Position numbers and translations under genes: made by a program. A stretch of 64,000 nt of DNA from Achromobacter sp. Root83. GTDB lineage: Bacteria > Pseudomonadota > Gammaproteobacteria > Burkholderiales > Burkholderiaceae_B. The stretch lies in contig NZ_LMIU01000012.1 of assembly GCF_001428845.1 (NCBI RefSeq), positions 562,857 through 626,856 of the forward strand, given 5' to 3'. The notes beneath the pieces are model-generated. The model was not told the origin of the DNA and made no database searches. It saw nothing but the letters and a program-made list of their open reading frames with translations. Positions within the stretch are counted from its first letter, which is position 1. The number at the start of each line of letters is the position of its first letter. Below are positions 62,751-64,000 of this stretch, in pieces.

Positions 62751-64000
62751 GCCAGGGTACGGTTAGTGCTCCTTCTTCGTCCGCCGGTCACCCAGGCGGC
62801 GCGCATGCGCCTTCGTCGCGTGCGGCCCTTGTCCTTGGGGCGCTGGGCGTGGTGTACGGGGATATAGGCACCAGCCCCTTGTACACGCTGCGCGCCTGCC
62901 TGACAGGCCTGAGCGTGCACACTGACCTGGAGCCGGCCCATCTGCTGGGTGTGCTGTCCATCCTGTTCTGGATGCTGATGGTGGTGGTGTCGGTGAAATA
63001 CGTGACCCTGGTGCTGCGCGCGGACAACCGCGGAGAAGGCGGCACGCTGGCGCTGCTGGAGCTGGCCGTGCGGGCGCGCGAGGGCAAGCTGCGCTGGGTG
63101 CTGATCGTGCTGGGCATATTCGGTGCGGCGCTGTTCTATGGCGACAGCATGATCACGCCTGCCATTTCGGTGCTGTCGGCGCTGGAGGGCATCAGCATCG
63201 TTTCGCACCAACTGGACGCCTGGGTGGTGCCGATCGCGCTGGTGGTGCTGGTTGCGCTGTTTGCGATCCAGTCTCGCGGCACCGGCGTGATGGGCAAGCT
63301 GTTCGGGCCGGTGATGCTCTTGTGGTTCGGCACGCTGGCTGTCCTGGGCGCCTGGCAGATCTGGCAGAACCCGGACGTGCTGGCGGCGCTGAACCCGATG
63401 TATGGCTTGCGGTTCATCGTCGAGTCTCCGCGGATCAGTTTCGTGTTGCTGGGCGCGGTGGTGCTGGCGCTGACCGGCGCCGAAGCGCTGTACGCCGACA
63501 TGGGGCACTTCGGCCGTCCCGCGATCCGCAGCGCCTGGTTCAGCATGGTGCTGCCGTCGCTGACGCTGTGCTATTTCGGCCAGGGCGCGCTATTGCTGCG
63601 CGATCCCACCGCGATCCGCAATCCATTCTTCATGATGGCCCCCGAGTGGGGGCTGGCGCCGCTGGTGGCGCTTGCCACCGTCGCGACCATCGTCGCCTCG
63701 CAGGCGGTGATCTCCGGGGCCTATTCGGTGACGCGCCAGGCGGTGCAGTTGGGCTTCTGGCCGCGCATGCAGATCCTGCATACATCGGCGGTCGAAAAGG
63801 GCCAGATCTACCTGCCGCAAGTCAACGCGCTGCTGTTGTGCGCCGTGCTGGTCCTGGTGTTGTGGTTTCGCAAATCGGACGATCTGGCTGCGGCCTACGG
63901 GTTCGCGGTCACGGGCACGATGTTGACGACATCGGTGCTGGCCTTCGCGGTGCTGCCGCGTGGCAGCACCGGCTTCAAGCGCATGCTGTGGTTCACGGGA
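62747..64000 (+). CDS. kup: Kup-family potassium uptake protein, 5' part
   Basis: The first ~418 residues of a Kup/HAK transporter; the gene runs off the right edge (family length about 620-630). Signature [16 protein letters not shown] (residues ~35-50), [53 protein letters not shown] (~125-144) and [16 protein letters not shown] (~242-257) are all present. Kup proteins take up K+ with protons. The ATG overlaps the kinase stop by four bases and the unit starts with a response regulator, a link that suggests K+ or ionic control by the two-component system. Confidence 0.95.
   Translation, partial: MSQGTVSAPSSSAGHPGGAHAPSSRAALVLGALGVVYGDIGTSPLYTLRACLTGLSVHTDLEPAHLLGVLSILFWMLMVVVSVKYVTLVLRADNRGEGGTLALLELAVRAREGKLRWVLIVLGIFGAALFYGDSMITPAISVLSALEGISIVSHQLDAWVVPIALVVLVALFAIQSRGTGVMGKLFGPVMLLWFGTLAVLGAWQIWQNPDVLAALNPMYGLRFIVESPRISFVLLGAVVLALTGAEALYADMGHFGRPAIRSAWFSMVLPSLTLCYFGQGALLLRDPTAIRNPFFMMAPEWGLAPLVALATVATIVASQAVISGAYSVTRQAVQLGFWPRMQILHTSAVEKGQIYLPQVNALLLCAVLVLVLWFRKSDDLAAAYGFAVTGTMLTTSVLAFAVLPRGSTGFKRMLWFTG

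Overview
The window is GC-rich, densely coded DNA from a betaproteobacterium of the Alcaligenaceae, most likely Achromobacter or Bordetella. The signs are two orphan 'Bug' (TctC-type) periplasmic receptors, a short H-NS/BpH3-type nucleoid protein, a cytochrome c' facing a cytochrome b561, a split three-gene transhydrogenase, and a TonB-ExbB-ExbD operon behind a Fur-box-like palindrome. It looks chromosomal. I see no insertion sequence, phage, plasmid or CRISPR signature.

Layout. 1-2.7 kb: 5' part of pepN, a lipoprotein and an H-NS-like gene followed by a long non-coding stretch. 2.7-7 kb: tldD, then aroG (DAHP synthase) preceded by what looks like a complete Phe/Tyr ribosome-mediated attenuator (27-residue leader peptide with alternating Phe-Tyr codons, antiterminator, terminator), then a D-lactate-dehydrogenase-like FAD oxidase. 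7.2-10.4 kb: a catabolic cassette of Bug receptor, 2,4'-dihydroxyacetophenone-dioxygenase-like cupin, SDR and IclR regulator. 10.5-14.4 kb: glcDEF glycolate oxidase. 14.4-17.3 kb: pntAA-pntAB-pntB on the minus strand. 17.4-20.5 kb: N-formylglutamate amidohydrolase, second Bug receptor, LysR regulator. 20.5-26 kb: mnmA, TSUP permease, GST, purB, cytochrome c', cytochrome b561.

26-35 kb is the least familiar part: small hypothetical proteins, a DUF3053 lipoprotein, an AI-2E-type permease, a diguanylate cyclase, a YddG-like exporter, and a run of small genes including a 24-residue single-helix membrane peptide next to a larger membrane protein. 35.4-43.2 kb: tRNA(CAT), egtD-egtB (ergothioneine), a YqjD-like protein, a phospholipase-D-type lipoprotein, an FMN glutamate-synthase-like protein and a YeeE/YedE sulfur permease. 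43.3-46.5 kb: three packed minus-strand transporters (EamA, AEC, ArsB).

46.5-54 kb is housekeeping: GNAT, two identical tRNA-Leu(CAG) genes on either side of a DTW-domain tRNA-modification gene, rnr, rlmB, a PLP sulfhydrylase/lyase, piuC. 54-64 kb: hup and tRNA-Val(TAC), then three exported proteins that may be an insertion, tonB-exbB-exbD, and a two-component system whose kinase gene overlaps kup, which runs off the window.

The strongest hidden feature is the aroG attenuator at 4209-4345. Secondary leads are the small-protein cluster at 33968-35252, the kinase-kup coupling, and several strong hairpins with no obvious role. All functions are read from sequence motifs and remembered family knowledge; no database search was possible.
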